Below the pieces are notes generated by a model, which saw only the letters and a program-made list of their open reading frames with translations, searched no databases and was not told the DNA's origin. From CAMPKL01 sp963817465 (lineage in GTDB: Bacteria; Acidobacteriota; Terriglobia; Bryobacterales; UBA6623), in contig CAWFOP010000017.1 in NCBI GenBank assembly GCA_963817465.1, forward strand, positions 24,742 through 88,741: DNA of 64,000 nucleotides. Direction: 5' to 3'. Shown here one piece after another: positions 9,396 through 18,165 of the stretch (positions within the stretch are counted from its first letter, which is position 1; each line of letters opens with the position of its first letter). Both the position numbers and the translations under genes were made by a program.

Positions 9396-11402
9396 TTACA
9401 GCGCCGTTTTCAGCCGATCGACCAGCCTGGTCGTATATTCCTCATTGACGCGCTCCGGTGATTTCGGATCGACCGTGGTGAGCGCGGCGATCTGATCTTT
9501 CAGCGGAGCCGCCTTGTCTCCCAACGCGTCGATCGCATTCAGCGCATGCATCGCGATGTAGCTGTTGTTCTTTTCCGAGTCCGCTAAACCGATCAGGACC
9601 GCGAGCGCCGCTTTCAGGTCGTCGGCCGATCCGTATTTGCCGAGCGCTTCGGCGGCGGCGATTTGGACGTGGGGCGAGTCGTCGTTCATCGCTTTTTCGA
9701 GCGATGGGCGGGTCTTTTTGACTTCGTCCGCGCCGCGAATCAGCGCGCCCATCGCGCCCCAGTACCGCACGCCGGAATCCGGATCGCCCATCGCGCTCTC
9801 CAACCCCTTGGTGGCGTCGGGCTGGCCGGAGCTCGCCAGGTCGGCGGCGGCGAGTATCCGCTCAACCGGAAACTTCTCCGGATCGTGCCCCATTTCGTAC
9901 GGCGTCGAGCCTTTCGCCCGGGCGCGTATCTCCCCTTCGGGCAGCAAGCCGACGTCTTTGACGTTCAACTCATAATCGTGATGCGCTTTGCGGAAGCGTT
10001 GCAGGATCTCATTGTGATCCTCGGAAGCAGCTAGGTTGTTCACTTCGGACGGGTCCGATTGGAGATCGTACAGCTCTTCGGCGGGCTTCGTTTCCCAGAA
10101 ACATGTCTGCGGCGGCTGCAGTTTGCCTTCGTTATAGAGCCGCTCCCACACGGGCGTCGAAGACAGCCGCCAGGCATACACGAGGTGTTGGCCATAAATC
10201 TTGTGTGGATTGTAGTTGCGGATGTAGACGTAGCGCTTGTCACGCGTCGATCGCATCAGATCGTAGCGCTCGTCCATGCGCCCGCGCATCCCGTGCAGGT
10301 ACTCCCGCGGCGGCGCCTCGTGCTTCCCCGCAAACGCTTGCCCGTGATAAAAATCGGGCGGCTTCACGCCAGCCAGACTCAGCATCGTGGGCGCCAGGTC
10401 GATGGTCCCGATCAGCCGGTCGCTGCGGCCGCCTGGAACATAGTCCTTTGGCGCCAGGTGCCTGTATTTCTCCGGGAAGATGACGATCATGGGCACGTGC
10501 AGGCCGGAATCGTAGGGCATGCGCTTGTAGCGCGCCACTCCGGTTCCATGATCGCTGGTGACGATGATGATCGTGTCGTCGGTTAGGCCGTCCGCCTCGA
10601 GCTCGTCCAGACGCGCCTGATGCCGCCTGTCCACGGCGCTGAGCATGTCGTGGTATTGCGCCCAGTCCTTGCGCATCTCCGGCGTGTCGGGCTGGAATGC
10701 GGCAAGCCAGGCCTTGGCCGGGTCGTGAATGAAATTCTCCCGCGTGGCGCTTGGGAAAATTTGGCTTTCATGCGTCCCCATGTCGTTGAAAAAGGCGAAA
10801 AACGGCTGCCCGGGCTGGCGGGTGCGCCAGTGGCCGTTGGCCGGATCGAGCGGCGGGATTCTGGGCTCGGCGCCCCCTCCACCGCCGCCGCTTCGCCGGG
10901 GCGCTGCGCTTGGAGGGCCGCCGGCGCGTGCGCCGCGGGGCTGCATCCCCCCGTACCACGAGATATCCCAGGTGCCGTCGGGCTTCTCGAGGTTGTAGTC
11001 TTCCTTACCGTTGTTGACGCAGTAGTAGCCGGCCTCTCGCAGGTAGCCGGGAAACATCTTCCACCCGGCGGGCATGCTGGCGATGGACCGCATGTGCTCC
11101 GAGCCGGTCGACGTCGGACAGACGCCGCTGATGATGGCGGTGCGGGCGGGAGCGCACACCGGCGCGCTTGCCCACGCGTTGTCGTAGACGCATCCTCGTT
11201 TCGCGAGCTGGTCGAAGTTCGGAGTCGTGGAATACTCGTCTCCGCAGCAGCCTAGGTGCGGCCCGATGTCTTCCCAGACGAGCCACAGGATGTTGGGCCG
11301 CTCGGCCGCAGCGGAGGAGCAAGCGAGGGTTGCGGCGGCCGCGCTGGTCGCTCCGCCGATGAACGCGCGCCGGGTTAGCGTGCTTGACGAATGATCCGAC
11401 AT
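9396..11402 (-). CDS. Exported sulfatase, duplicate copy 2 (intact)
   Basis: 668 residues from ATG 11402, preceded by AGGAG about 15 nt upstream; the longer upstream frame is unlikely to be translated. It has the same architecture as the gene at 6619-8584: Tat-like signal, alkaline-phosphatase-fold sulfatase domain with CAPAR (formylglycine precursor) and VTSDHGTG, and a HEAT-repeat-like C-terminus (SPHVQIAAAEALGKYGSADD) that ends intact at VDRLKTAL. It differs by a longer Gly/Pro/Arg-rich loop after the segment TWDISWYGG (about 14 extra residues), coded by a very GC-rich stretch at about 10860-10945. The role is probably removal of sulfate esters from glycans. The maturase (FGE or anSME) is not in the window. 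Confidence 0.9.
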   Translation of the reverse strand: MSDHSSSTLTRRAFIGGATSAAAATLACSSAAAERPNILWLVWEDIGPHLGCCGDEYSTTPNFDQLAKRGCVYDNAWASAPVCAPARTAIISGVCPTSTGSEHMRSIASMPAGWKMFPGYLREAGYYCVNNGKEDYNLEKPDGTWDISWYGGMQPRGARAGGPPSAAPRRSGGGGGGAEPRIPPLDPANGHWRTRQPGQPFFAFFNDMGTHESQIFPSATRENFIHDPAKAWLAAFQPDTPEMRKDWAQYHDMLSAVDRRHQARLDELEADGLTDDTIIIVTSDHGTGVARYKRMPYDSGLHVPMIVIFPEKYRHLAPKDYVPGGRSDRLIGTIDLAPTMLSLAGVKPPDFYHGQAFAGKHEAPPREYLHGMRGRMDERYDLMRSTRDKRYVYIRNYNPHKIYGQHLVYAWRLSSTPVWERLYNEGKLQPPQTCFWETKPAEELYDLQSDPSEVNNLAASEDHNEILQRFRKAHHDYELNVKDVGLLPEGEIRARAKGSTPYEMGHDPEKFPVERILAAADLASSGQPDATKGLESAMGDPDSGVRYWGAMGALIRGADEVKKTRPSLEKAMNDDSPHVQIAAAEALGKYGSADDLKAALAVLIGLADSEKNNSYIAMHALNAIDALGDKAAPLKDQIAALTTVDPKSPERVNEEYTTRLVDRLKTAL

Positions 11403-11524
11403 GGATTGTCTAAGTTTCTCCTGGTCAATGCGGCTCTGAGGGCAAGCGAGCGATGACCTCTTGCCTTGCTTCAAGCGCTGATGCAGCAGCCCTCGGTCTC
11501 GAGATCCAAAGCGGTTTTCGGCTG

Positions 11525-13040
11525 TCACGCCGGCACATTGAAGTCGTCGCCGTACTTGCGACACCAATCGGCAAGTATCTTGCGGTAGCGCACGAGAATC
11601 TCACGCGAAGCGGGATCGCCGGCGAGGTTGACCATTTCGCCTGGGTCCTTTACCAAGTCCACTAGCGCCTCGCGGTTCTTGCCCTCGCTGTAGGCGGTGT
11701 ATTTGTAGTCCTGGCCCCGCACCATGCGGCCGTCCGGCGCCGGGTCGGTGCTCAAGCCTTGGGCGAGACGATTGGTGACCACCACGTAGTCCCGCGGATC
11801 CCCCGTCTCGCTGCCAATGGCGGTGTTTCGCAAGCTCATGCCTGGCAGGTCTGCCGCCGTAGGAATGGAGGCGAAATCGCAGAGAGTGGGAATCAGATCG
11901 ACCCCGGTGTGCACCAGCCGCGACGACGTTCCCTGCTTGATTACACCCGGGTAGCTCAGCATGAAAGGCACCCGCGCAGCTTCTTCGTAGAGGATCGTCT
12001 TCTGATTCCATCCGTGCGCGCCCTGACAATCACCATGATCCGCGGTGCAGGCGATCAGCGTGTTGTCCGCCTGTCCGGAATCGCGCAAAGCCGTGAGCAC
12101 CTGGCTGATTCGCCAGTCCACTTTTTCAATCAGGCGATAGTACGCCCACATGTATTGGCGCCACTTGCCCTCGTCAAAGTCTCCCACCGGAAACGTTGGC
12201 GTGGCTTGATAGGAGTGACGCATCAGGGTCACGATGTCAGGCTCATTCGCGTTGCGGCGCGTGATTGGGCCGCAGCGGCGGGCACAGCTCGGGAGCAGGC
12301 GGCTGGCCGATCGGGCCGTCCGTCGGAAGAGCTTGCGAGCGCGCCCATTGGCAAATGTCGTGCGGGTTCAAAAGTGAGACGACCAGCAGAAACGGATCGC
12401 GGTGCTCGGAGTCGCGGAGAAAGTCCATCGCGGCGAGGGTGGTCGCTTCATCCCGTCCCAAACCGCGCGATGCACCCCTGCCTGCTCCGTCGCGCCCCTC
12501 TGGTCCGGCATCGCCGGGGCGCTGAGCGCGCGGCGCCCCGTTTGTGTACAGAATCCTGAACCCGGAAGCGGCTTCGTCGGTGGGCATCGCGATGTGCCAC
12601 TTGCCGCTGTAGACGGTTTCGTAACCGGCTTTCCTGAAAATCGTTCCCATCAGCGGGAACTCGGCGGAGTCGAGCTCTGACGGCTGGGTCGGTCGAGAAG
12701 ATTGCGGCAAGGCTTGTCCGCCCGTGCCGGAGCCGCCTCCGTTCGTCTCGATCTTCGTTTCCACGGGATAACGGCCAGTGAACATCGAGGTGCGCGACGG
12801 CATGCACAGCGGGTTGGCGCAGTACGCCCGGCTGAAGACCATGCCCTGCGCCGCCAGACTATCCAGGGCCGGCGTGTGCAGATAGCGGTCCCCGATACGG
12901 CAGCTCATCGAATCAGCGTGGGTGTGATCCGTGATGAACAGGATGATGTTCGGCCTCGAAGCGCGCGAGGCCGTAACTTGAGATAGGGCAGGCGCCGCAA
13001 GGCTGGACCCCATTAGAAATGTCCGTCGATTGATGCTCAT
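11525..13040 (-). pseudogene. Third sulfatase, split by a frameshift
   Basis: The N-terminal part (ATG 13040 to about 12250) has a signal (MSINRRTFLMGSSLAAPALS), RPNIILFITDHTHADS and the maturation motif CMPSR in ANPLCMPSRTSMFTGRYP. The C-terminal part (about 12250 to stop 11525) supplies LIACTADHGDCQGAHGWNQK, TILYEEAARVPFMLSYPG and a normal end. The frames join at about 12252, where NHA then reads NANEPDIVTLMRHSYQ in the shifted frame, a net +1 change. Restored, the protein is about 500 residues, a normal sulfatase length. A Pro/Gly/Arg-rich stretch (AQRPGDAGPEGRDGAGRG) interrupts the middle. It belongs to a different sulfatase subgroup from the two duplicates. Confidence 0.78.
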
Positions 13041-13134
13041 TGGCGCTCGGTCCTCAGCGCGACTCCATCGGGCGGGGCCGCGCCGCGGTCAGGATGTAGC
13101 GAGACACTAGCTGACTTGCCCAACTCGGTGAATC

Positions 13135-15267
13135 TCAGCGGGACCGCGATGTTGCGTGATTGGTTTGGTTCGCGTAGCTCAAGCCAAAGCCGAAAACGTA
13201 TTTATCCTTCACGCCGTTCTTGTAGGCGTAGTCGAAGGCCTCCGCGTACCCTGGAACGTCGGGCGCATTCTTATCCACGGCCGCTTGATCCGCCGGAATT
13301 GTGAGAGGAAGCTTCCCGGCCGGGTTGAACCGACCGCGGACAACATCCAGCAGGGCCTCGGCCTTCACGTCGAACGTCGCCAACACCGCCCCGGCTTCGG
13401 GTTCAACGTCATTGATGACCCAAGGATTGATCAGGTTGATGACGAGCACGGTCGGCTTGGCCGCCTCGATCTGCTTGACTCTCGCGACATCGATGCCCGT
13501 GAGCTTGCTCAGGGCGATGTCCGCGTAGTCGTGCTCGGGCCTGCTGTAAACACTCGGACGGAGCCAAAGCAGGGCCACATCCGCCTGGTCAACAGTGTCC
13601 ACAACCTGCACGGACGGATCTTTGGCGAGCAGCGCCTTCAGCGCGGCGGTTTGCTGCGCGCCGTTTGCCGCTTCACGCCTTGGGCCCGGGCGGGCCCTTG
13701 CGGCGCCCGCGCCCGCTTCGGGGCCGGCGCCCGCTGCCCCGCCGCGCGGGCCGCGGCCCACGGGGAAGGCGCGCCCTGTCTGCGCGACCGGTTCAGCAAA
13801 CGTCTCCACGTACACCTTTCGTGCGTCCGCTATCGGCAGCAGATTCCGATCGTTGCGCAAGAGCACGATCGACTTGCGGTGCGCCTCGTCGGCGCGGGCC
13901 TGTGAGGCGGGTGAGTCGGCGATCGTTTGAGCCTTTTCGGGATCCGTGTAGGGATTCTCGAACAGGCCGAGCTGGAACATTTCTTCGAGCAGATGCGTGA
14001 CCGATGGGTCGAGGTCCGCTTCATCCAGCAGGTGCTGCTTGACCGCGTCAAGGAGCCCCTGCGGGTCGTTGTTGTCGGAAAACAGACTTACACCCGCTTT
14101 GACCGCCTTCGCAAATCGTTGAGGAAGCGTCAGATCCTCGACGCCAAAAGCCATGTGGCCGAGGATGCCGGAGTCCGTGTTGACGTAACCCTTGAAGCCC
14201 ATGCGTTCGCGAAGCAGCTTGTTCAGAATCGTTGCATTGTAAGCGCCGCCGACTTCTTCAAATTGTTGCTTGTCCGATTGCCACCAGTCCGTCGGAAGTT
14301 GCTTGCCGCTCTTCGCATTGGACGGGTTGTTGTAGAAGCTCATGATCGAGCTCGTTCCCGCGTCGACAGCGGCTTGGAAGGGCGGCAGATTGTATTTGAA
14401 AAAGCTGCCCGGAGTGGGATAAACCGACCACTGCCCCCACCCGTTGTGCGGGTCCAGGCCCTTGTCCACGGGGCCGTCTCCAGGGAAGTGCTTCATCGAC
14501 ATGGCGACGGAAGTCGGCCCGAGCGCCCGGCCCTGGAATCCCAGCACGAGCTCGCGGGCGATATCGGCGCTGAGCTTAGGATCCTCGCTGAACGTGGTCT
14601 GGATGCGGTACCAGCGCGGCTCCGTCGCCACATCCACCTGGTATCCGTACATCTTTTCGATGCCCGCCGCGCGCCACTCGACACGCGCGGTCTCGGCGAA
14701 ATCCCGGATGAGCGCGAGATCGTTTGTCGCCGCCAAGCCAAGCGTGCCCGGCCAAGTCGAGAACTGGCCGGCCGCCTCGGCTTCCTCGTACACGAGGTTG
14801 TCTCTGAGGTGGTTGCGGGGGTTGGACGTGAGCACCAACGGAATGCCAAGCCGGGATTTCGCAGCGATTTCCTGCGAGCTGTTGGCCCGCGCCGCGAGCT
14901 CTCGGGCGGTCGGGTTGTCACGCAGGATCAAGTATCGAATGTGGCGGTTGTTGACGTAATCTTCCAGCGAGTCGGGCCTGAAGGAGGTGATCTGCATCAA
15001 CCCCGCCTTCTCCTCCAACGTCATTCTGGAGAGCAGGTCAGCGGCGCGCTTGTCGACCGGCAAGCGCCAATCCTCGTAGGGGTCCAGAGCGCCGTTGCGG
15101 TCCAGATCCTTGAAGGTCAGGTCGCCGACCTTCAGCACGGGCGCGACCCGCGCCTCGATCTTCGGCTGCTCGGGCGCCGCGCTCGCTGCGTTGAGCGCCG
15201 CAATTGCCAGCGCTGTAACTAGGGCAAGCGAGAAAGACACAAGTAGAACGGCTTTGCGACTCGGCAT
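13135..15267 (-). CDS. Exported glycoside hydrolase family 3 (beta-glucosidase/xylosidase-like)
   Basis: 710 residues from ATG 15267 with a signal peptide (VLLVSFSLALVTALAIAALN). The (beta/alpha)8 domain shows RMTLEEKAGLMQ, the substrate motif KHFPGDG and the nucleophile region GYVNTDSGILGH (Asp in TDSG). The second domain starts around HRKSIVLLRNDRNLLPI and ends with YVFGFGLSYAN, as in GH3 enzymes. A 35-residue Ala/Gly/Arg/Pro-rich insert sits in the second domain (coded at about 13680-13770). It hydrolyses terminal beta-linked sugars in the periplasm or outside. It follows the sulfatase block on the same strand and may act on the desulfated product. Confidence 0.9.
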   Translation of the reverse strand: MPSRKAVLLVSFSLALVTALAIAALNAASAAPEQPKIEARVAPVLKVGDLTFKDLDRNGALDPYEDWRLPVDKRAADLLSRMTLEEKAGLMQITSFRPDSLEDYVNNRHIRYLILRDNPTARELAARANSSQEIAAKSRLGIPLVLTSNPRNHLRDNLVYEEAEAAGQFSTWPGTLGLAATNDLALIRDFAETARVEWRAAGIEKMYGYQVDVATEPRWYRIQTTFSEDPKLSADIARELVLGFQGRALGPTSVAMSMKHFPGDGPVDKGLDPHNGWGQWSVYPTPGSFFKYNLPPFQAAVDAGTSSIMSFYNNPSNAKSGKQLPTDWWQSDKQQFEEVGGAYNATILNKLLRERMGFKGYVNTDSGILGHMAFGVEDLTLPQRFAKAVKAGVSLFSDNNDPQGLLDAVKQHLLDEADLDPSVTHLLEEMFQLGLFENPYTDPEKAQTIADSPASQARADEAHRKSIVLLRNDRNLLPIADARKVYVETFAEPVAQTGRAFPVGRGPRGGAAGAGPEAGAGAARARPGPRREAANGAQQTAALKALLAKDPSVQVVDTVDQADVALLWLRPSVYSRPEHDYADIALSKLTGIDVARVKQIEAAKPTVLVINLINPWVINDVEPEAGAVLATFDVKAEALLDVVRGRFNPAGKLPLTIPADQAAVDKNAPDVPGYAEAFDYAYKNGVKDKYVFGFGLSYANQTNHATSRSR

Positions 15268-15412
15268 GTTCGATATTGCCCCACTCTTAGACGCCGCGGG
15301 CGGCGTCCCGACACGGCCAGGGATTCCTCTTCGGCCGTTTGACCGCAGTCAGAGTAGCCGAATCACCACTGCGACGCAAACCGGGCGAACACGGGACCCG
15401 TTGCGGGTTCCC

Positions 15413-16259
15413 TCAGCGGCCTCGTTCCTTCACGAGCTCTTCGAAGAACGCCTTCTCGTACTCGGCGACCGCGGCGCGGTAACCCTCCGGGTCGACGAAG
15501 GTCTCGGGGCTGTAAGGCCTGACCCGGCTTGTACTTTTCGTGCAGGTTGTACTGCTTGGCGTGCGAGGACACCCAGACGTCGAGGTTGAGCGCGCGCTGT
15601 TTCAGGAACGTCTGCGCGAAATCGCCCGCTACTCCCGGATAAGTCGGCTTGCCCGTCAAGACCTTGCCGGGGTTGATGGAGGCCATGTTGATGATGCCGA
15701 CGTTGTAGTCGCGGCCGCCCTCGGAAACCTTCATGGTGTAGCTGACGCTGCCGTTGGTGTGCCCGGGGGTTTCGACAGCGGTGAGGCGGATGTCGCCGAG
15801 CTTGATCACATCGCCGTCGTGAATGACGTGAGAGACCTTGATCGGCTCGTATAACCGCTTTCCTCCGAAATGCGGATCGGAAAAGCCGCCGTCCTCGAGC
15901 AGCGGCTTGTCGGCCGCCGTCGCCCACATCTCCGCGCCCGTTTTTTCCTTGATCTCGGCCAGAGCGGCGGTGTGGTCGGCGTGCGCTTGGGTGGTCAGCA
16001 GGATCTTGACGTCCGAGAGCTTGAAGCCGAGCGATTCGATGCTCTTATTGATCATCGGGGCGGAATCGTCGTATCCCGTGTTGATCAAGATGTGGCCTTG
16101 ATCGGAGGTGATCAGGAAGCAGGCCAGGTCGTAAGTGCCGACATAGTAAAGGTTGCCGATCACGCGATGCGCCGGAAAGGTAGGCCCTGACGTAGGGTTC
16201 TGGGCGGCGGCGGGGGCGAAGGGAAGGACGAGGGCGAGGGCGAGCGGAGCCAGACGCAT
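15413..16259 (-). CDS. Secreted metallo-beta-lactamase-fold hydrolase (B3-like), C-terminal frameshift
   Basis: ATG 16259 starts a signal peptide (LAPLALALVLPFAPAAAQ). The fold shows NLYYVGTYDLACFLIT, ILINTGYDDSAP and TQAHADHTAALAEI (the metal motif HxHxDH has its first His replaced by Gln here: Q-A-H-A-D-H). It continues with TPGHTNGSVSYTM and ends in WVSSHAKQYNLHEKYKPGQA. At about 15512 one extra base shifts the frame. Corrected, the C-terminus reads YSPETFVDPEGYRAAVAEYE to ELVKERGR and stops at 15413; uncorrected it runs to 15363. B3 enzymes include beta-lactamases and many non-lactamase hydrolases, and the missing first His argues against assuming lactamase activity. TATAGT lies 6 nt before the ATG (leaderless-like). 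Confidence 0.85.
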
Positions 16260-16265
16260 CCGAAT

Positions 16266-16271
16266 ACTATA
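16266..16271 (-). promoter_or_regulatory. -10-like hexamer TATAGT 6 nt before the MBL start
   Basis: TATAGT on the minus strand ends 6 nt before the ATG at 16259, and no Shine-Dalgarno is present. This suggests a leaderless transcript, as at other genes in this window. Confidence 0.4.
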
Positions 16272-16354
16272 GCCAAGCGCCGCTCGGCCGATCGGAGGAC
16301 ACGCGAGCGTGCAGTGTCTCAGTTCGGGGTTCGTCCCTCTGCTAAGCTCTCACG

Positions 16355-16552
16355 ATGGGAAAAGCCGTCGCACCCGGTACGAGCATCGCTATTGGGCTAG
16401 CGATCGGGGTCGCTATCGGCGCCGCTGTCGGAGCCGGCCTGTATCGGACTGGCATGGGGATGGCCGTGTGTGTCGCCCTCGGGACTTGCCTAGGTTTGCT
16501 GTTTGGCGCCGTTGTTGAAGCCGCCGTCAAGCGCAAGGATCGTCAGGCGTAA
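16355..16552 (+). CDS. Small glycine-zipper membrane protein
   Basis: 65 residues from ATG 16355. Two hydrophobic Gly/Ala-rich helices (IAIGLAIGVAIGAAVGAGLY and MAVCVALGTCLGLLFGAVVE) have G-x-x-x-G spacing. They are separated by a short polar turn and closed by a basic tail (KRKDRQA). This is typical of small inner-membrane proteins that oligomerise through glycine zippers. It is divergent from the MBL-fold gene (95 bp apart). No family name is recognised. It could be a real small membrane protein or, less likely, a chance open frame. The strict hydrophobic periodicity favours a gene. Confidence 0.55.
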   Translation: MGKAVAPGTSIAIGLAIGVAIGAAVGAGLYRTGMGMAVCVALGTCLGLLFGAVVEAAVKRKDRQA

Positions 16553-16821
16553 CCCCCCTAAGCCAAGGGCCGCAGGGTGAGCGCCCTTGAGGTCCGCCGG
16601 AAGCTTCGTCACATCGTTAATGGAGTAGCCGCCCATGCAACCGGAGATGTGAATCCGGCAGGGCCAAACTGAGACATCACGCCCCAGCGGCATGGCCGCC
16701 GTTTGCTAAAATCTCAGCTACCCTCCTGATTTTGCGGCGTCAACCACGTTTAGATCCTTCGAACTGATTCCCCGGCGCCGTAAGCGCAAGCAGGCGTCGC
16801 CGTTATCGTGAACCCGCGATC

Positions 16822-18159
16822 GTGAACGACCTTTCGATTCCGGCGAAATTTCCTGCGCTGCTGTTCGAGCGCAGCTTTGCGGCCGCATTTCCGGACTCGA
16901 TGGCGATCCACTGCGTCGTATCGCTGTCCGGTCGCATCGATGAAGGCCGCTTGGCGCGCGCGGTGAGGCTGGCGCTGGACGCGGAGCCGATTCTGGGCTG
17001 CCGCTTCACCGAACACTGGTTTCGCCCTTCCTGGCGGCGCTGCCCCACGTTGGACGATTTGGGACGCTTCGAGACGAAGGCCAGCTCGGATTTTCAGGCG
17101 GACCTGCGGCCGTTTCTGGAGGCGCCTCCGCATCTTCCCTTGCGGGTCTTGCTCTTGCGCGGCGAGACCGACCTGGTCTGCGTCAGCCTGGATCACCGCG
17201 TGGGCGATGGCAAGGCGCTGCAGGATTGTGCGTACCTGCTGGTCGACATCTACAATCGTCTCGGTGACGATCCGCACTATGTTCCGGTTCCGAACGTCAA
17301 GGGCTCCCGGAGCCTGCAGCAGATCGCCGGCCGTTTCAGCGCACGGGAGAAGTGGCGCATAGCGCGCCACATCCTGAAGGTTCTGCGAGAGCGCAAGCGC
17401 CTCGGGCACTGGAAATATCCCATACAGCGGCAAGGCGGATCGCTGGAATTCGATTATGTGTCTTGGCGTCTGGACGCCCAACAGGTGCGAGCCATCTTTA
17501 TGTACGGCGCCAGGCATCGAGCCACGGTCAGCCAGGTGCTTCTGGCCGCCTTCTACCTGGCCGCCTATGAGGTCCTGCCTCGATCCACCGACGATGTGCT
17601 GCCGATGAACGTCGCCGTCGATCTGCGGCGCAATCTGCCCTCGTCGAAAGCGTCGGCCTTTTCCAACCTGACAGGGAACTCCGTGATCGCCGTCGATCCC
17701 AGGTCGGCGACGTCGATGGACGCCGTTTTGCAACAAATCAGGGACCAGATGAAGTCGCAGCAGAAATACCTGGGGTTGGCGATCAGTTTCTTCGCGTTCG
17801 AAACGCTGCCGGTGATCAGACACTTGCTCCCGCTGGTCCCCCAGGCCTGGACGAAGCGTTCGTACAGGAAGAGACGGGAAGAGGCGCTCGCGAAGGAATT
17901 CATTCCCCCTGTGGTCTTGCTCACGCATACCGGCGAGCTCGATGAGCATCGCTTGGCGTTTGGAGGCGTGCCGGTCGCCGACGCCTATTCCGTGGCTGGA
18001 GTGGCCAAGGTTCCTGGGATCCTGGGGTTGTCGGTGAGCGGATTCAGGGGCTCCCTGACGCTCTATCTGGGAGTTGGTCCGCGCGGGCTCATGACCAGGA
18101 TGGCTGAGCACATCAAGGAGCTTCTGCAGGTGGGCGCCGCGGCCGTCGCGAAAACCTGA
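16822..18159 (+). CDS. Condensation-domain-like acyltransferase (stand-alone)
   Basis: 445 residues from GTG 16822. The catalytic motif HRVGDG at 125-130 fits the HHxxxDG/HxxxDG signature of condensation, PapA and wax-ester-synthase-like acyltransferases. A second conserved region, PMNVAVDLRRNL (about 255-266), resembles the DFGWG-preceding strand of that fold, and NLTGNSVIAV follows. Such enzymes transfer an acyl group from a thioester carrier to an amine or alcohol. It stands alone and is convergent, with only 6 bp between stops, to the AMP-ligase/SDR/ACP/methyltransferase operon. That context suggests it off-loads or joins the acyl group built on the ACP. The substrate is unknown. Confidence 0.78.
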   Translation: MNDLSIPAKFPALLFERSFAAAFPDSMAIHCVVSLSGRIDEGRLARAVRLALDAEPILGCRFTEHWFRPSWRRCPTLDDLGRFETKASSDFQADLRPFLEAPPHLPLRVLLLRGETDLVCVSLDHRVGDGKALQDCAYLLVDIYNRLGDDPHYVPVPNVKGSRSLQQIAGRFSAREKWRIARHILKVLRERKRLGHWKYPIQRQGGSLEFDYVSWRLDAQQVRAIFMYGARHRATVSQVLLAAFYLAAYEVLPRSTDDVLPMNVAVDLRRNLPSSKASAFSNLTGNSVIAVDPRSATSMDAVLQQIRDQMKSQQKYLGLAISFFAFETLPVIRHLLPLVPQAWTKRSYRKRREEALAKEFIPPVVLLTHTGELDEHRLAFGGVPVADAYSVAGVAKVPGILGLSVSGFRGSLTLYLGVGPRGLMTRMAEHIKELLQVGAAAVAKT

Positions 18160-18165
18160 CTAAAG

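Noticed and set aside
13927..15222. 431-codon plus-strand frame opposite the GH3 gene
   Set aside because: Antisense shadow of GH3; no domain-like pattern and no ribosome site.
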